This document shows positions 35,317-44,669 of a stretch of DNA of 64,000 nt, piece by piece. Origin of the DNA: Caulobacteraceae bacterium (GTDB lineage Bacteria > Pseudomonadota > Alphaproteobacteria > Caulobacterales > Caulobacteraceae). A model generated the notes under the pieces. The model saw nothing but the letters and a program-made list of their open reading frames with translations. It ran no database searches and had not been told where the DNA came from. The stretch spans positions 1 through 64,000 of the forward strand of contig CANGCO010000002.1 in NCBI GenBank assembly GCA_947452365.1, written 5' to 3'. Position 1 is the stretch's first letter; each line of letters begins with the position of its first letter. The position numbers were made by a program, and so were the translations under genes.

Positions 35317-36921
35317 ATGGCCACACACGCCCTGGATTTTAGAAACCGTCAGGGCCTACTTGATCGGCTGGATGGAAGCCATTTTGATCTGGTAATTATT
35401 GGCGGCGGCGTGACCGGCGCGGGTATTGCCCGCGACGGGGCCATGCGCGGCCTTAGCGTCGCCTTGGTCGAGGCGCGAGACTTTGCGGCCGGGGCCAGCA
35501 GCCGTTCGTCAAAAATGATCCATGGCGGCCTGCGCTATATGGCCCAAGGCGATCTAAAACTGGTGCAAGAAGCCGCCTCAGAGCGCAAGGCCGTCGAACA
35601 GATCGCCCCGCACCTGACCCGCCTCATGCCGTTTGTCATTCCCGCCAAGAATGCCGCCGCGATTGCCAAGTTGCGCACCGGGCTTTGGGCGTTTGAAAAA
35701 CTGGGCGGGGTTGCCAAGGATCGGCGTCATACGCTGTGGTCGCGGGCCGATCTGGAAACCTTTGAGCCCTCAATCAATGCTGACGATCTGGCAGGGGCAA
35801 TTGTTTATCCTGAATACCTAACCGACGATGCCAAACTCACCCTAGCCAATCTGCGCAGCGCAGCCGACCTCGGCGCGGCTGTGGCCAGCTATACGCCGGT
35901 TGAAGAGATCCTGCTGGAGAATGGACGCGCTACGGGTGTGGTGATCGGCGACGCCCTGACCGGCCAGAAAGGTCGGGCGCGGCTCTATGGCAAGGTGATT
36001 ATTAATGCCGCAGGCCCCTGGGTCGATAGCCTCAGGCGGCTAGAAACCGGATCGGCGACGACCAAGCTGACCTTGACCAAGGGCGTACATCTGGTGGTGC
36101 CCAAGGCGCGCCTGCCTTTGGAGCGGACCGTGATCATGACCGCATCTGATCGGCGCAGCGTGTTTGCCGTGCCCAAGGGCGATATGACCTATCTGGGCAC
36201 GACCGACACATTCTATCCAGATAGCGACTATTGGCCTCGCATTGATGCGGCCGATGCCAATTATTTGCTGGCCGCGGCTGCCCAGCGGTTTTCGACCGAG
36301 CCCCTAACCTTTTCCGATATTGTCTCGGCCTGGTCGGGTCTGAGGCCGCTGGTTGCCGAAGAGGGCAAGTCTGCCTCGGACATATCGCGCAAGGACGAAA
36401 TCTGGACCGGGCCGGGCGGGATCTTGTCCATCGCAGGCGGCAAGCTGACGGCCTACCGCATGATGGCCGAGCGCGTGGTCGATATGGCCGAGCAGGCGCT
36501 GGGGCGAAAGCCCCAAGCCTCGCATACTGCCACCACCCCCCTGCCCGGCGGCGAGGTCGATGTCGCAAGCCTCACGGCCGAACTGACTCGCCAGCTTAAT
36601 AGCCCCACGGCGACCGAGCGCCTGGTCGGCCTCTATGGTGCAGAAGCCGCGGGTGTTGTTGGCGGCCCAGCCATTGAAGCGCGCCATGCCGTCTTGTTTG
36701 AAGGCGCCCTAACCTTGGAAGACTATTGGGTTCGGCGCAGTGCGCGCGCCTGGTTTGACGATGATGGTGGCCTTGATGCCCTACCAGCCGCCGCAGAATC
36801 GATGGCCGAGCTCTTGGCCTGGACGCCGGATCAACGCGATCAACAAATCGCCCAATGCCGCCAGCTTCAGGCGCAAAACCTTTCCTTTCTTAGCCCTTCG
36901 ACGACAGAGATGCCCGCATGA
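35317..36921 (+). CDS. glpD: FAD-dependent glycerol-3-phosphate dehydrogenase
   Basis: A 534-aa membrane-associated flavoenzyme. The FAD-binding beta-alpha-beta motif is DLVIIGGGVTGAGIARDGA (about residues 24-42). The second conserved region, SSRSSKMIHGGLRYM, is the family hallmark, and SIAGGKLTAYRMMAE holds the C-terminal FAD and phosphate loop. It oxidises glycerol 3-phosphate to dihydroxyacetone phosphate and passes electrons to quinone. It starts an operon: its stop overlaps the start of the next flavoenzyme gene by 4 nt, and glycerol kinase follows. A long hairpin just upstream could control it. No glycerol facilitator (glpF) is present in the window. Confidence 0.93.
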   Translation: MATHALDFRNRQGLLDRLDGSHFDLVIIGGGVTGAGIARDGAMRGLSVALVEARDFAAGASSRSSKMIHGGLRYMAQGDLKLVQEAASERKAVEQIAPHLTRLMPFVIPAKNAAAIAKLRTGLWAFEKLGGVAKDRRHTLWSRADLETFEPSINADDLAGAIVYPEYLTDDAKLTLANLRSAADLGAAVASYTPVEEILLENGRATGVVIGDALTGQKGRARLYGKVIINAAGPWVDSLRRLETGSATTKLTLTKGVHLVVPKARLPLERTVIMTASDRRSVFAVPKGDMTYLGTTDTFYPDSDYWPRIDAADANYLLAAAAQRFSTEPLTFSDIVSAWSGLRPLVAEEGKSASDISRKDEIWTGPGGILSIAGGKLTAYRMMAERVVDMAEQALGRKPQASHTATTPLPGGEVDVASLTAELTRQLNSPTATERLVGLYGAEAAGVVGGPAIEARHAVLFEGALTLEDYWVRRSARAWFDDDGGLDALPAAAESMAELLAWTPDQRDQQIAQCRQLQAQNLSFLSPSTTEMPA

Positions 36922-38315
36922 CCGACGCTGCCATTAGCCAATTGCTCGCTGCCCTTGGGCCAGACAAGGTCGGGCTGGACGAGACCAGCCGTAGCGCCCG
37001 TCGTCATGACTATTGGATAGTCAGCCACTTGCGCGACCATCAAGAGCGCGCAGCCCCCCTGCCCGCCTGCGTCGTGCGCCCGGCCAATGTCGCCGATGTT
37101 CAGACCGTGGTGCGGATTGCCAGTGCGACCAAAACGCCCCTGATCCCATTTGGTCTGGGCAGCGGTGTGGTTGGCGGGGTCATTACTTCGCCAGACTGCA
37201 TCTTGCTGGATATGGGGGCCATGACCGGCACCCGGTTTATTGATCCCGACAATCTTTTGGCCAGTTTTGAGGCGGGCAAGAACGGGCTTGAGGCCGAACA
37301 GGACCTGGCCAAACTTGGCCTCACGGCCGGGCACTGGCCACAATCCATAGCCGTGTCGACCGTCGGCGGCTGGGTCGCGACCCGCGCGTCTGGCCAGTTT
37401 TCCACCGCCTATGGCAATATGGAAGATATTGTCTATGCGATTGAGGCGGTCTTGCCCGATGGCAGTCTGGTCACCCTTGGCAAGGGGCCGCGTGCCTCGG
37501 CAGGGCCAGACCTTCGCCACCTGATGCTGGGGTCTGAAGGGACCTTGGGCGTGATCACCAGCGTGACCTTGTCCTTGCGCCGCGCCGCAGAAAAGCGCGC
37601 CGTGTCTGCCTTTGCCGCCACCGACATGCGCTCAGGCTTTACCTATCAACGCGAACTGGTCCAGCGCGGCTGGCGCCCGCCGGTCATGCGCCAGTATGAC
37701 GAGCGCGAGACGGGACGCTTAAGCGAAGCGGCCAAGGACTGCACCCTAATCATGGTGCACGAAGGCCCGGCCGAATTGGTCGATGTCGAAAAGGCCGCAG
37801 CCGCGCGTCTCGCTGCTGAGCATGGCCTAACCCCCCTGCCCGATTCCATTGTCGAGCACTGGCTGGACCATCGCAATCATGTGCTTGGCTGGGACCAGAT
37901 CCTTGGCCGCCAAATGGTCGCCGATACGGTCGAGATTTCCGCTCCTTGGGACAAGATTGCTGGGATTTATGACAAGGCGGTTGAGGGCTTAAAAACCATT
38001 CCCGGATGCCTGGCGGGATCAGCGCACAGCTCGCATGTCTATCGCAGCGGTCTGAACCTCTATTTCACCTTTGCGATCAAGCCCGAAGATCCCGCCAATA
38101 TGGAGGCCGCCTATTTCGAGGCCTGGCGTCACGTGATGCAGGCCACGGCAAATGGCGGCGGCAGCCTAGCCCACCATCACGGTATTGGCCGGGTGCGGCG
38201 CGGCGATATGGTGGCGGAACTGGGTGAAACTGGCGTGGCCCTTCTGCGCAAGGTCAAGACCGCGCTTGATCCAGTCGGCATTATGAATCCTGGGGTCCTG
38301 ATCCCGGATGCCTGA
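36918..38315 (+). CDS. FAD-linked oxidase resembling alkyl-DHAP synthase
   Basis: A 465-aa flavoprotein of the vanillyl-alcohol oxidase superfamily. The FAD-binding PCMH part is seen as IPFGLGSGVVGGV (residues 75-87). Typical of alkyl-dihydroxyacetonephosphate synthase-like members are GHWPQSIAVSTVGGWVATRA, with GSEGTLGVITSVTLSL later, and the C-terminal HHHGIGRVRR. Alkyl-DHAP synthase makes the ether bond of ether lipids, but bacterial relatives may instead oxidise a glycerol-type substrate. The gene overlaps glpD by 4 nt and glpK by 8 nt, so it is tightly tied to glycerol metabolism. The ether-lipid role is an inference. Confidence 0.82.
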   Translation: MTDAAISQLLAALGPDKVGLDETSRSARRHDYWIVSHLRDHQERAAPLPACVVRPANVADVQTVVRIASATKTPLIPFGLGSGVVGGVITSPDCILLDMGAMTGTRFIDPDNLLASFEAGKNGLEAEQDLAKLGLTAGHWPQSIAVSTVGGWVATRASGQFSTAYGNMEDIVYAIEAVLPDGSLVTLGKGPRASAGPDLRHLMLGSEGTLGVITSVTLSLRRAAEKRAVSAFAATDMRSGFTYQRELVQRGWRPPVMRQYDERETGRLSEAAKDCTLIMVHEGPAELVDVEKAAAARLAAEHGLTPLPDSIVEHWLDHRNHVLGWDQILGRQMVADTVEISAPWDKIAGIYDKAVEGLKTIPGCLAGSAHSSHVYRSGLNLYFTFAIKPEDPANMEAAYFEAWRHVMQATANGGGSLAHHHGIGRVRRGDMVAELGETGVALLRKVKTALDPVGIMNPGVLIPDA

Positions 38316-39747
38316 GCTGATTCTAGCCCTTGATGTTGGCACGACCAATCTCACGGCCTGCATATTCACGCCCGCAGGCCAAAGGCTTGGTCAGGCCAGC
38401 GCAGGTTTGCGCACCCGCTCTGTCCTACCGGGTCAGGTCGAACAAGACCCCGCCTTGATCTGGCAAACAGCGCGCAAGGTCATGGCCAAGGCGCTCGGGG
38501 CCTGTGGCCGTAGCCTCGCCGATATGGCCGCGATTGGCGTGACCTCTCAGCGCACCAGTGTGGTGTTTTGGGATCGAAAGACCGGCGCGGCCTTGACCCC
38601 GCTTGTGGTCTGGAGTGATTTGAGGGGGGCGGACCGCGCCAAGGCCCTTCAGGCCGCCGGTATTGGCATTGTTGCCCAGCAGGCCGCTGCCAAGCTGGAA
38701 CTGATGCTCGCTGGTATCGAGACCAGAGCTGCCCTCTTAGCTTCTAATCGGCTGGCCTGGGGCAATATCGATTCTTATCTAATTTACAAGCTGACCGGCG
38801 GCGCGGCCCATGTCACGGACCGCAGTCAGGCCTGGCCGACGGGCTATCTAGGCCTCGCCACCGGCGCCTGGAACCCGGATCTGATCGGTTTTCAGGGTCT
38901 GGATGAGGCCATGTTTCCCACCCTTGTCGATAGCTGGGGCGAGATGGGCCAGACCGATCTTAGGACCCTTGGCGCATCGGTGCCGATCACAGCCGTGATT
39001 GCCGATCAACAGGCAGCCCTGATCGGCCAAGGCTGCGAAGCCGAGGGCGCGGGCAAGATCACCTATGGCACCTCGGCGACGGTCAATGTCAGTACCGGTA
39101 AAAAGTTTGCCTATATCGGCCCGAACCTGCCGCCCTTTTTCGTTAGTGCAGCCGCTGGCCAGGTCACCTATTGCATCGAGGGCATGGTGTTTTCTGCCGG
39201 CAATGCTCTGGACTGGGTTCGGCGCAATTTCGCCCTAGGCGGGCACGCCGCCTTTGCCAAGCTTACTGACATGACGAAAGACAGTGGCGGCACCTTTTTA
39301 TTACCGGCCTTTCAGGGACTGGGTGCACCGCATGGCGACCCCACCAAAACCGGCCTGATTGGCGGTCTGACCTTGAGCACAGGCCCTGGCCAGATTGCGC
39401 GTGCCGCAATCGAGGGCATTGCCTATCGGGTGCGTGAAGTGGTCGATGGCATTTACGATGGCTCAGGTCTTGCCCGGCCCGAGGTTTTGCGTGTCGATGG
39501 CGGCCTGACCGATAATGACGCCCTGATGCAGCTTCAGGCCAATGTGCTCGGCATGCCCCTAGCCCGGCACAGCCTGCGCGAGGCCACAGCCTGCGGGGCA
39601 GCCATTTGTGCGGCCAGAGGCGTGGGCCTATTGGGGCCCGAGGAAACATCGGGCTTTTCCAGTTATGACCAGATTTTTGCACCCGATCAAGACAAGGCCA
39701 AGATCGACCACGGATTTGAGACCTGGAAGACCCAGGTCTATGGCTAG
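38308..39747 (+). CDS. glpK: Glycerol kinase (FGGY family)
   Basis: A 479-aa FGGY kinase. It starts with LALDVGTTNLTACIF, the phosphate-1 motif. Further signatures are GVTSQRTSVVFWDRKTG near residue 80, IADQQAALIGQGC, GTSATVNVSTG for the second phosphate motif, and RVDGGLTDNDALMQLQA with the adenosine motif. It is closest to glycerol kinases, and the operon with glpD supports glycerol as the substrate. Length is slightly under the usual 500 residues. Its start lies within the last 8 nt of the preceding flavoenzyme gene. Its last bases overlap the small membrane protein gene on the other strand. Confidence 0.87.
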   Translation: MPELILALDVGTTNLTACIFTPAGQRLGQASAGLRTRSVLPGQVEQDPALIWQTARKVMAKALGACGRSLADMAAIGVTSQRTSVVFWDRKTGAALTPLVVWSDLRGADRAKALQAAGIGIVAQQAAAKLELMLAGIETRAALLASNRLAWGNIDSYLIYKLTGGAAHVTDRSQAWPTGYLGLATGAWNPDLIGFQGLDEAMFPTLVDSWGEMGQTDLRTLGASVPITAVIADQQAALIGQGCEAEGAGKITYGTSATVNVSTGKKFAYIGPNLPPFFVSAAAGQVTYCIEGMVFSAGNALDWVRRNFALGGHAAFAKLTDMTKDSGGTFLLPAFQGLGAPHGDPTKTGLIGGLTLSTGPGQIARAAIEGIAYRVREVVDGIYDGSGLARPEVLRVDGGLTDNDALMQLQANVLGMPLARHSLREATACGAAICAARGVGLLGPEETSGFSSYDQIFAPDQDKAKIDHGFETWKTQVYG

Positions 39748-39965
39748 ATTTGGCGGGCACGGCCAATGGGCGAATCCATCCGCCTATAGCGAAAACTTTC
39801 TAGGGCAAGCCTCGGCCGCACCATAAAGAGGCCAAGCCAGACCAGCCAGACAAGGCCATAATGCAAGGTGCTTATGGCTAGGGTCAGGCATCGGCGCATC
39901 AGGCTAAGGGGCGAAACGCCTTCATTCATCGGGCGGACTGCATAAGAAAAATCGGTCATGGTCAT
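39744..39965 (-). CDS. Small single-span membrane protein (73 aa)
   Basis: A 73-residue protein with one hydrophobic stretch (TLHYGLVWLVWLGLFMV) flanked by positively charged residues. Two possible starts, ATG 39965 and ATG 39959, both follow a strong Shine-Dalgarno sequence, GAGAGGAGATC, which argues that the gene is real. I do not recognise the family. It overlaps the end of glpK by 4 nt on the opposite strand. A WYL-type regulator gene lies upstream on the same strand, 58 bases away. Function cannot be assigned. Confidence 0.6.
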   Translation of the reverse strand: MTMTDFSYAVRPMNEGVSPLSLMRRCLTLAISTLHYGLVWLVWLGLFMVRPRLALESFRYRRMDSPIGRARQI

Positions 39966-40023
39966 GATCTCCTCTCGGTGACCCCGTCCTTATGACCAGC
40001 CCCTACGTCAAAATCGGACGTGG

Positions 40024-41016
40024 TTAAATCGCAAGGGCCTTGCTGGCTTGCGCGATCTGTTCGGCTAGGACTTGGCGCAATCGCGCGGGTTCCAAGATCA
40101 CGATCTTGTCGCCCCAGCTAAACAGGTGCCAGGCCAGTTCGGTCATACCGCTGGCCCGGAACCGGATGATCAGGCTGCCATCCGTATGGGGCGCGACGGT
40201 CTGGTGGACATGAAATCGCCAACGCCGACCATCCTCTGCGCCATGGGGCAACACCTTCAAGACCACATCCTCAATATCGTCTTGATAGATGCCAAAACTC
40301 TGATCGGCATAGTCTTGCAATGAAAACCCGGGTGGCGGCGCGGTAGGTGTGCTCAAGACCCTAATGTCCGCCATACGGTCTAGGCGCCAATTGCGCGCCT
40401 CAAGGGGCCTATCCTCAGCGTCCAACTCAGCGGCGACCAGATAATTGCTGCGGCCAAACAAGAGGCCATAAGGGGCCACCTGACGCAGGCGTCCCGGCAT
40501 GCTGCCGCCATCATAGCGAAATTGCAGGCCGCAAAGCGCCATAATCGCCTGACGCACCTTGTCCAGGACCTGATCATCCTCAAACGGGCGCGGGCCGGCT
40601 TGCACGGCAATGGTTTCGGCTTGCAATAGGGCCTCAACATCGGGAGCGAGGCGTCTGCGGGCACCGGAGCGCATGGCCGACATGATCTTGGCCTCAAGGC
40701 TATACAGGGCCGCGGCCCGATTACTGGCCCCAGAGCTTTGCAAGGCTTCTGCTGCGGTGCGCAGGGCGACCAACTCATCGGCCTTAGGGGCCTGAAACAG
40801 GCCGTCTAGGCCAGACCCTATGCGAAACCTTCGGGTCGGCGGGTCTTCAATCTCTTCGAGTTGCGGAAACACTTCACGCACCGCATCGCGCATGCGTTCA
40901 ACCGTTCTTCGGCCGACACCGAGGCCCGCCGCCATTTCGTCGAGCGTCAAGCCTTCAGCGGAGCCCGCCAACATTCGTGCCAGAACCAGCAGGTTTTGCG
41001 CCTTTTCATGCCGCAT
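40024..41016 (-). CDS. HTH/WYL-domain transcriptional regulator
   Basis: A 330-aa regulator. Residues 1-65 form a winged helix-turn-helix (NLLVLARMLAGS, then GLGVGRRTVERMRDAVREVFP). A WYL-type ligand domain from about residue 130 contains VAPYGLLFGRSNYLVAAELD, the strand-loop-strand with Gly-Arg-Ser that stands for the Trp-Tyr-Leu core, and NWRLDRMADIRVL. The C-terminal WCX-like part ends in HLFSWGDKIVILEPARLRQ. Proteins of this family often control stress or DNA-repair genes and may sense nucleic acid or nucleotide ligands. ATG 41016 begins the HTH. The neighbour gene at 41105 is divergent, a natural candidate target. Confidence 0.87.
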   Translation of the reverse strand: MRHEKAQNLLVLARMLAGSAEGLTLDEMAAGLGVGRRTVERMRDAVREVFPQLEEIEDPPTRRFRIGSGLDGLFQAPKADELVALRTAAEALQSSGASNRAAALYSLEAKIMSAMRSGARRRLAPDVEALLQAETIAVQAGPRPFEDDQVLDKVRQAIMALCGLQFRYDGGSMPGRLRQVAPYGLLFGRSNYLVAAELDAEDRPLEARNWRLDRMADIRVLSTPTAPPPGFSLQDYADQSFGIYQDDIEDVVLKVLPHGAEDGRRWRFHVHQTVAPHTDGSLIIRFRASGMTELAWHLFSWGDKIVILEPARLRQVLAEQIAQASKALAI

Positions 41017-41104
41017 TGTGCGCCCCACGCCATACGTCCGATTTTGTCGTATCCGGCCAATACACCATGGGTCAGAGCATTTGTACAGCCAAAGGACACC
41101 GGCC

Positions 41105-41389
41105 ATGGCCCCCTATAAGCGCCAGACATCACCGCGCAGACCGCCCGCCGCCAAGGCGCCCTTGACTGGCGCGATTATCGACGCGGTCCTGCATTATGCG
41201 GATCTGCAGGAAGACCAAGGCTGCGGCCGCACGCTCTTGCGCCTTAGCCCCCGCAGACTTGCCGAGGCTGGGGTGAAGGCTAGGTTAGGTGCCAATCTCG
41301 ACCGAGCCCGAGGGGTGAGTATTCTATGGAACGACCGCGAGGGCGAGATTGTGCGCATTTTTGACCGGCCCTCGCGTCTGATGGCCTAG
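41105..41389 (+). CDS. Hypothetical 94-aa basic protein divergent from the WYL regulator
   Basis: A 94-residue protein starting MAPYKRQTSPRRPP. It is basic at the N-terminus, with no membrane span. A helical middle part (GAIIDAVLHYADLQED) is followed by RRLAEAGVKARLGANLDRARG and a C-terminal beta-like stretch (VSILWNDREGEIVRIFDRP). I recognise no family. It lies 88 bases from the divergent WYL regulator, and both could share regulatory DNA. Its last 4 bases overlap the end of pncC on the other strand. The open frame extends upstream into the regulator, but ATG 41105 is the only sensible start. Confidence 0.5.
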   Translation: MAPYKRQTSPRRPPAAKAPLTGAIIDAVLHYADLQEDQGCGRTLLRLSPRRLAEAGVKARLGANLDRARGVSILWNDREGEIVRIFDRPSRLMA

Positions 41390-41886
41390 GCTTGAGGGTG
41401 GTCCTGCGCCTTCAAGGTCTCGATCAAGAGCTCAAGCGCCCGTACCGCAAAGGCCTGCATATTGGCAAATCGGTCGCCACTGGCGGTCTCCAAGGTAATG
41501 GCCTTTTCAACCAGACCAGCCAAACCAATACAGGTATGGCCTGCCGCATCGCCATAAGGGTTACCGGTTGGACCAGCCGCCCCGGTTTCTGACAGGGCCC
41601 AGGTCGCGCGAAACCGGCTCTGGGCCGTGCGGGCCAATAAGAGCGCATAGGGCTCGCTTGCCGAGCGCATGCCCTCAACCGCCTCCGCCTCGATCGCCAT
41701 CAGTTTTCGCCGCGCCCGGCCTGTATAGACAACCGCGCCACCGAGAAAATAGGTCGAGGCCCCCGGAACTGCCAAAAGCGCTGCCGATAACAAACCGCCC
41801 GAGGAGGACTCGGCAATGGCGATTGTCTCGCCCCTGGCCTTCAAAATCAGACCGGCCGTCTGCCCACGCGCCCAAAGATCTTGCAT
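41386..41886 (-). CDS. pncC: Nicotinamide-nucleotide amidase (CinA C-terminal family)
   Basis: A 166-aa protein equal to the C-terminal CinA domain. It has the segments AIAESSSGGLLSAALLAVPGASTYFLGG (residues 22-49), with the nucleophilic Ser region, and LSETGAAGPTGNPYG with the GAAGP loop. Length fits single-domain PncC. It deamidates nicotinamide mononucleotide to nicotinate mononucleotide in NAD recycling. There is no N-terminal MoaB-like domain. It is divergent from PEP carboxylase, with 83 bases between them, and ends at the stop of the 94-aa protein from the other strand. Confidence 0.88.
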   Translation of the reverse strand: MQDLWARGQTAGLILKARGETIAIAESSSGGLLSAALLAVPGASTYFLGGAVVYTGRARRKLMAIEAEAVEGMRSASEPYALLLARTAQSRFRATWALSETGAAGPTGNPYGDAAGHTCIGLAGLVEKAITLETASGDRFANMQAFAVRALELLIETLKAQDHPQA

Positions 41887-41969
41887 TGTCTCTTGTCTCC
41901 TTGACCTGAAACACGATTTTTACATGTTTTTTGCTATGGTGCGCGGATCAATCAGGAAAGATTTGTCCC

Positions 41970-44651
41970 ATGAGCCTTGATGAGTCGACCACGCGGCGGG
42001 TGTCGCAAAACGTCAGACTGCTAGAGCGGCTATTTCATGAGGCTGTATCTTATCTCGACGGTGAAGCGAAACTCGCCCAGGTGCGCCATGCGCGGGCCGA
42101 TGACGGTGACTTATCGGCGCTGAATGCCGAGGATGCGGTTTATCTGGTACGGGCCTTGGCGTGCCTATCGACCCTGACCAATATCTCCGAAGATGTGGCC
42201 GGGCGGCGGCGGCTGGACGACGCCCTTGTCGACGGGCGGCCTGCCACCTTGACCGGTGCGATTGCGCTTAAACGTGGCGAAGGGCTGGATGATGATCAGA
42301 TCCATGCCGTATTGGCGAATATGCGCCTGACCCCGGTCTTGACCGCCCACCCGACCGAAATGCGCCGCGCCTCGGTTGTTGATCGCGAATTTGAGGTATC
42401 GCGTATACTGGGCCTTCGCCGCCATGCCCTACCTCGGACCTTGGATATCTGGACCCAGGACGAACTATTTCGCGCCGTTGCCCTCCTATGGAAGACCCGG
42501 TTGCACCGGCCCGATCGCATCACGGTCAGCGACGAGATCGACAATACTTTGGGCTTCGTCAAGCGGGCCATATTGCCAGCCTTGGTGCGCCTATATGAAG
42601 ATTGGGACCGGGACCTGCCCGAACAATCTCCCTTCCCGCTTGTGCTAGGGCTCGGCTCATGGATTGGCGGCGACCGAGACGGTCACCCACATGTCGATCA
42701 GGTGACGCTAAAACTGGCGCTCGCCCAGCAGGGCCAAGTGATTTTCGCGTATTATCTGGACGAGCTCGACCGCCTGGAAGGTGAGCTAACCCTGTCCTTG
42801 ACCCTAGCGCCCGTATCCGACGAGGTTATGGAACTGGCCAGACGCTCGGCGCAACATTCGGTGCACCGGGCCGATGAGCCCTATCGCCGGGCCCTGACCT
42901 ATATTCGTGACCGGGTATTGGCCACGGCACAGAGCCTCAGCGCCTTGCCGGCCGGCACGACACCCGTCCAAAGCGACGTGTCGGCGTCTGGCTATGGCGC
43001 GCCCTCAGACCTCATCCAAGACTTGTCAAATGTGCGCGATAGTTTGATTGCCCATGGTGGTGAGCGATTGGTTGGCTCCGGCCTTAAGACCCTATTGCAG
43101 ATGGTGCGCTGCTGCGGGTTTCACCTTTTGTCGCTGGACCTTCGTCAAAATGCCGATGTCCATGAACGTGTTATCGCCGAACTGTTCGCCCAATCCCCTG
43201 CCCCGATCGATTATTTGGGCCTGGACGAAGATCAAAGAATTGAGGTCCTGATCGCACAGCTCAGCGATGAGCGGGTCTTGCGCTGGCCATTTGCCTCCTA
43301 TTCAGACCTGACCAAGCGCGAACTGAAAATCCTTGATGCCGCGGCCGAAACCGTCAAGGCTTATGGCCCAGAAGCGATCGGGGCCTATGTGGTATCCAAG
43401 GCGGCCTCGGTCTCTGATATATTGGAGCCCTTGGTCCTGCTCAAACAGGCCGGACTTGTTTTTGGCGGCGCAGCCCCCCGGTCCATGCTGCGCGTTGCGC
43501 CCCTGTTTGAAACCATTGCCGACCTTGAAGCCGCGCCCGCCATTATTGACCGATGGCTAAAGCTGCCCGCAGCCCGCGCCTTACTTGGGCCCGGCGCAGT
43601 GCAAGAAGTCATGCTAGGCTATTCCGACAGCAATAAGGATGGCGGCTATACCGCCTCGCGCTGGTCCCTGCACCGGGCCTCAAGCGAGATCCTAAAAACC
43701 TGCCAGGCCCACGAGGTCGGCTTGCAGTTGTTTCATGGTCGCGGCGGGTCGGTTGGACGCGGCGGCGGTTCCAGCTTTGCGGCGATCTTGGCGCAGCCTA
43801 GCGGCACGGTTCAGGGGCGTATGCGTCTAACCGAGCAAGGCGAAATGATTGCGCGAAGATTTGGCGATGAGGTGGCGGCGCGCAAGAGCCTAGACAGCCT
43901 AACGGCAGCCGTTTTCCTGGCGACCACCCATAAGGACACAACCAAGCGCCCCAGTAGCTCGCTTGATGCCCAATTTGGGCCAGTCATGGATCAGATTACA
44001 GCCGGGTCGTGCGAAGCCTATCAAGATCTCGTTTATCGCGACCAGGCCTTTGCGCCATTTTTCCGCACCGCAACCCCCATTTCCGAAATCATTGATTTAA
44101 AGATTGGCAGTCGCCCGGCCTCACGGACAGCCTCAGGTCGAATTGAAGATCTGCGCGCAATTCCTTGGGTGTTTAGCTGGTCTCAGTCGCGCTTCATGTT
44201 GCCGGGCTGGTACGGGTTTGCCTCTGGCGTTAAGCAGGCCGGCACCTCGGTAAACCAGTTGCAAGACATGGCTGGATCATGGGGTTTTATGGACACCTTT
44301 TTGGCCAATATGGCGGTCGCCTTAGCCCAGAGCGACATGGCCATTGCCAAGGCCTATGCGGGCCTCGCCCCAGACAAGGCCGCATCCGAACGCATTTTCG
44401 CAAAGATTGCCAAGGAATGGGAAGAGGCAAACACGCTGATCCTAGCGGTTCGTGGCATGAGCGGCCTGCTCGATGATCAGGCCGAACTGGCCGCCTCGAT
44501 TGCCCTGTCTCGGCCGTGTCTTAATCCCTTAAATAGGCTACAGATTGAACTCTTATCGAGGCGGCGGCGCGGCGAGACGGGCGACTCCATCCAGCTCGGC
44601 ATTCAGCTGACCTTGAACGGAATAGCGGCAGCCCTGCGCAATACCGGCTAA
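41970..44651 (+). CDS. ppc: Phosphoenolpyruvate carboxylase
   Basis: An 893-aa PEP carboxylase, the usual full length. The catalytic His is residue 127 in LTAHPTEMRR, the second signature is VMLGYSDSNKDGGY (about residues 546-559), and the third, FHGRGGSVGRGGG, supplies the catalytic Arg and Gly loop. The PEP-binding LGSWIGGDRDGHPHV is also present, as is the C-terminal tail NGIAAALRNTG. It carboxylates PEP with bicarbonate to give oxaloacetate, refilling the TCA cycle. ATG 41970 follows AGGAAAG; a longer frame begins at 41931. The beta-carbonic anhydrase at 49308 could supply bicarbonate. It is an unusual gene to find on a replicon with a plasmid-type origin. Confidence 0.95.
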   Translation: MSLDESTTRRVSQNVRLLERLFHEAVSYLDGEAKLAQVRHARADDGDLSALNAEDAVYLVRALACLSTLTNISEDVAGRRRLDDALVDGRPATLTGAIALKRGEGLDDDQIHAVLANMRLTPVLTAHPTEMRRASVVDREFEVSRILGLRRHALPRTLDIWTQDELFRAVALLWKTRLHRPDRITVSDEIDNTLGFVKRAILPALVRLYEDWDRDLPEQSPFPLVLGLGSWIGGDRDGHPHVDQVTLKLALAQQGQVIFAYYLDELDRLEGELTLSLTLAPVSDEVMELARRSAQHSVHRADEPYRRALTYIRDRVLATAQSLSALPAGTTPVQSDVSASGYGAPSDLIQDLSNVRDSLIAHGGERLVGSGLKTLLQMVRCCGFHLLSLDLRQNADVHERVIAELFAQSPAPIDYLGLDEDQRIEVLIAQLSDERVLRWPFASYSDLTKRELKILDAAAETVKAYGPEAIGAYVVSKAASVSDILEPLVLLKQAGLVFGGAAPRSMLRVAPLFETIADLEAAPAIIDRWLKLPAARALLGPGAVQEVMLGYSDSNKDGGYTASRWSLHRASSEILKTCQAHEVGLQLFHGRGGSVGRGGGSSFAAILAQPSGTVQGRMRLTEQGEMIARRFGDEVAARKSLDSLTAAVFLATTHKDTTKRPSSSLDAQFGPVMDQITAGSCEAYQDLVYRDQAFAPFFRTATPISEIIDLKIGSRPASRTASGRIEDLRAIPWVFSWSQSRFMLPGWYGFASGVKQAGTSVNQLQDMAGSWGFMDTFLANMAVALAQSDMAIAKAYAGLAPDKAASERIFAKIAKEWEEANTLILAVRGMSGLLDDQAELAASIALSRPCLNPLNRLQIELLSRRRRGETGDSIQLGIQLTLNGIAAALRNTG

Positions 44652-44669
44652 GGGCACACACCAATGTGC

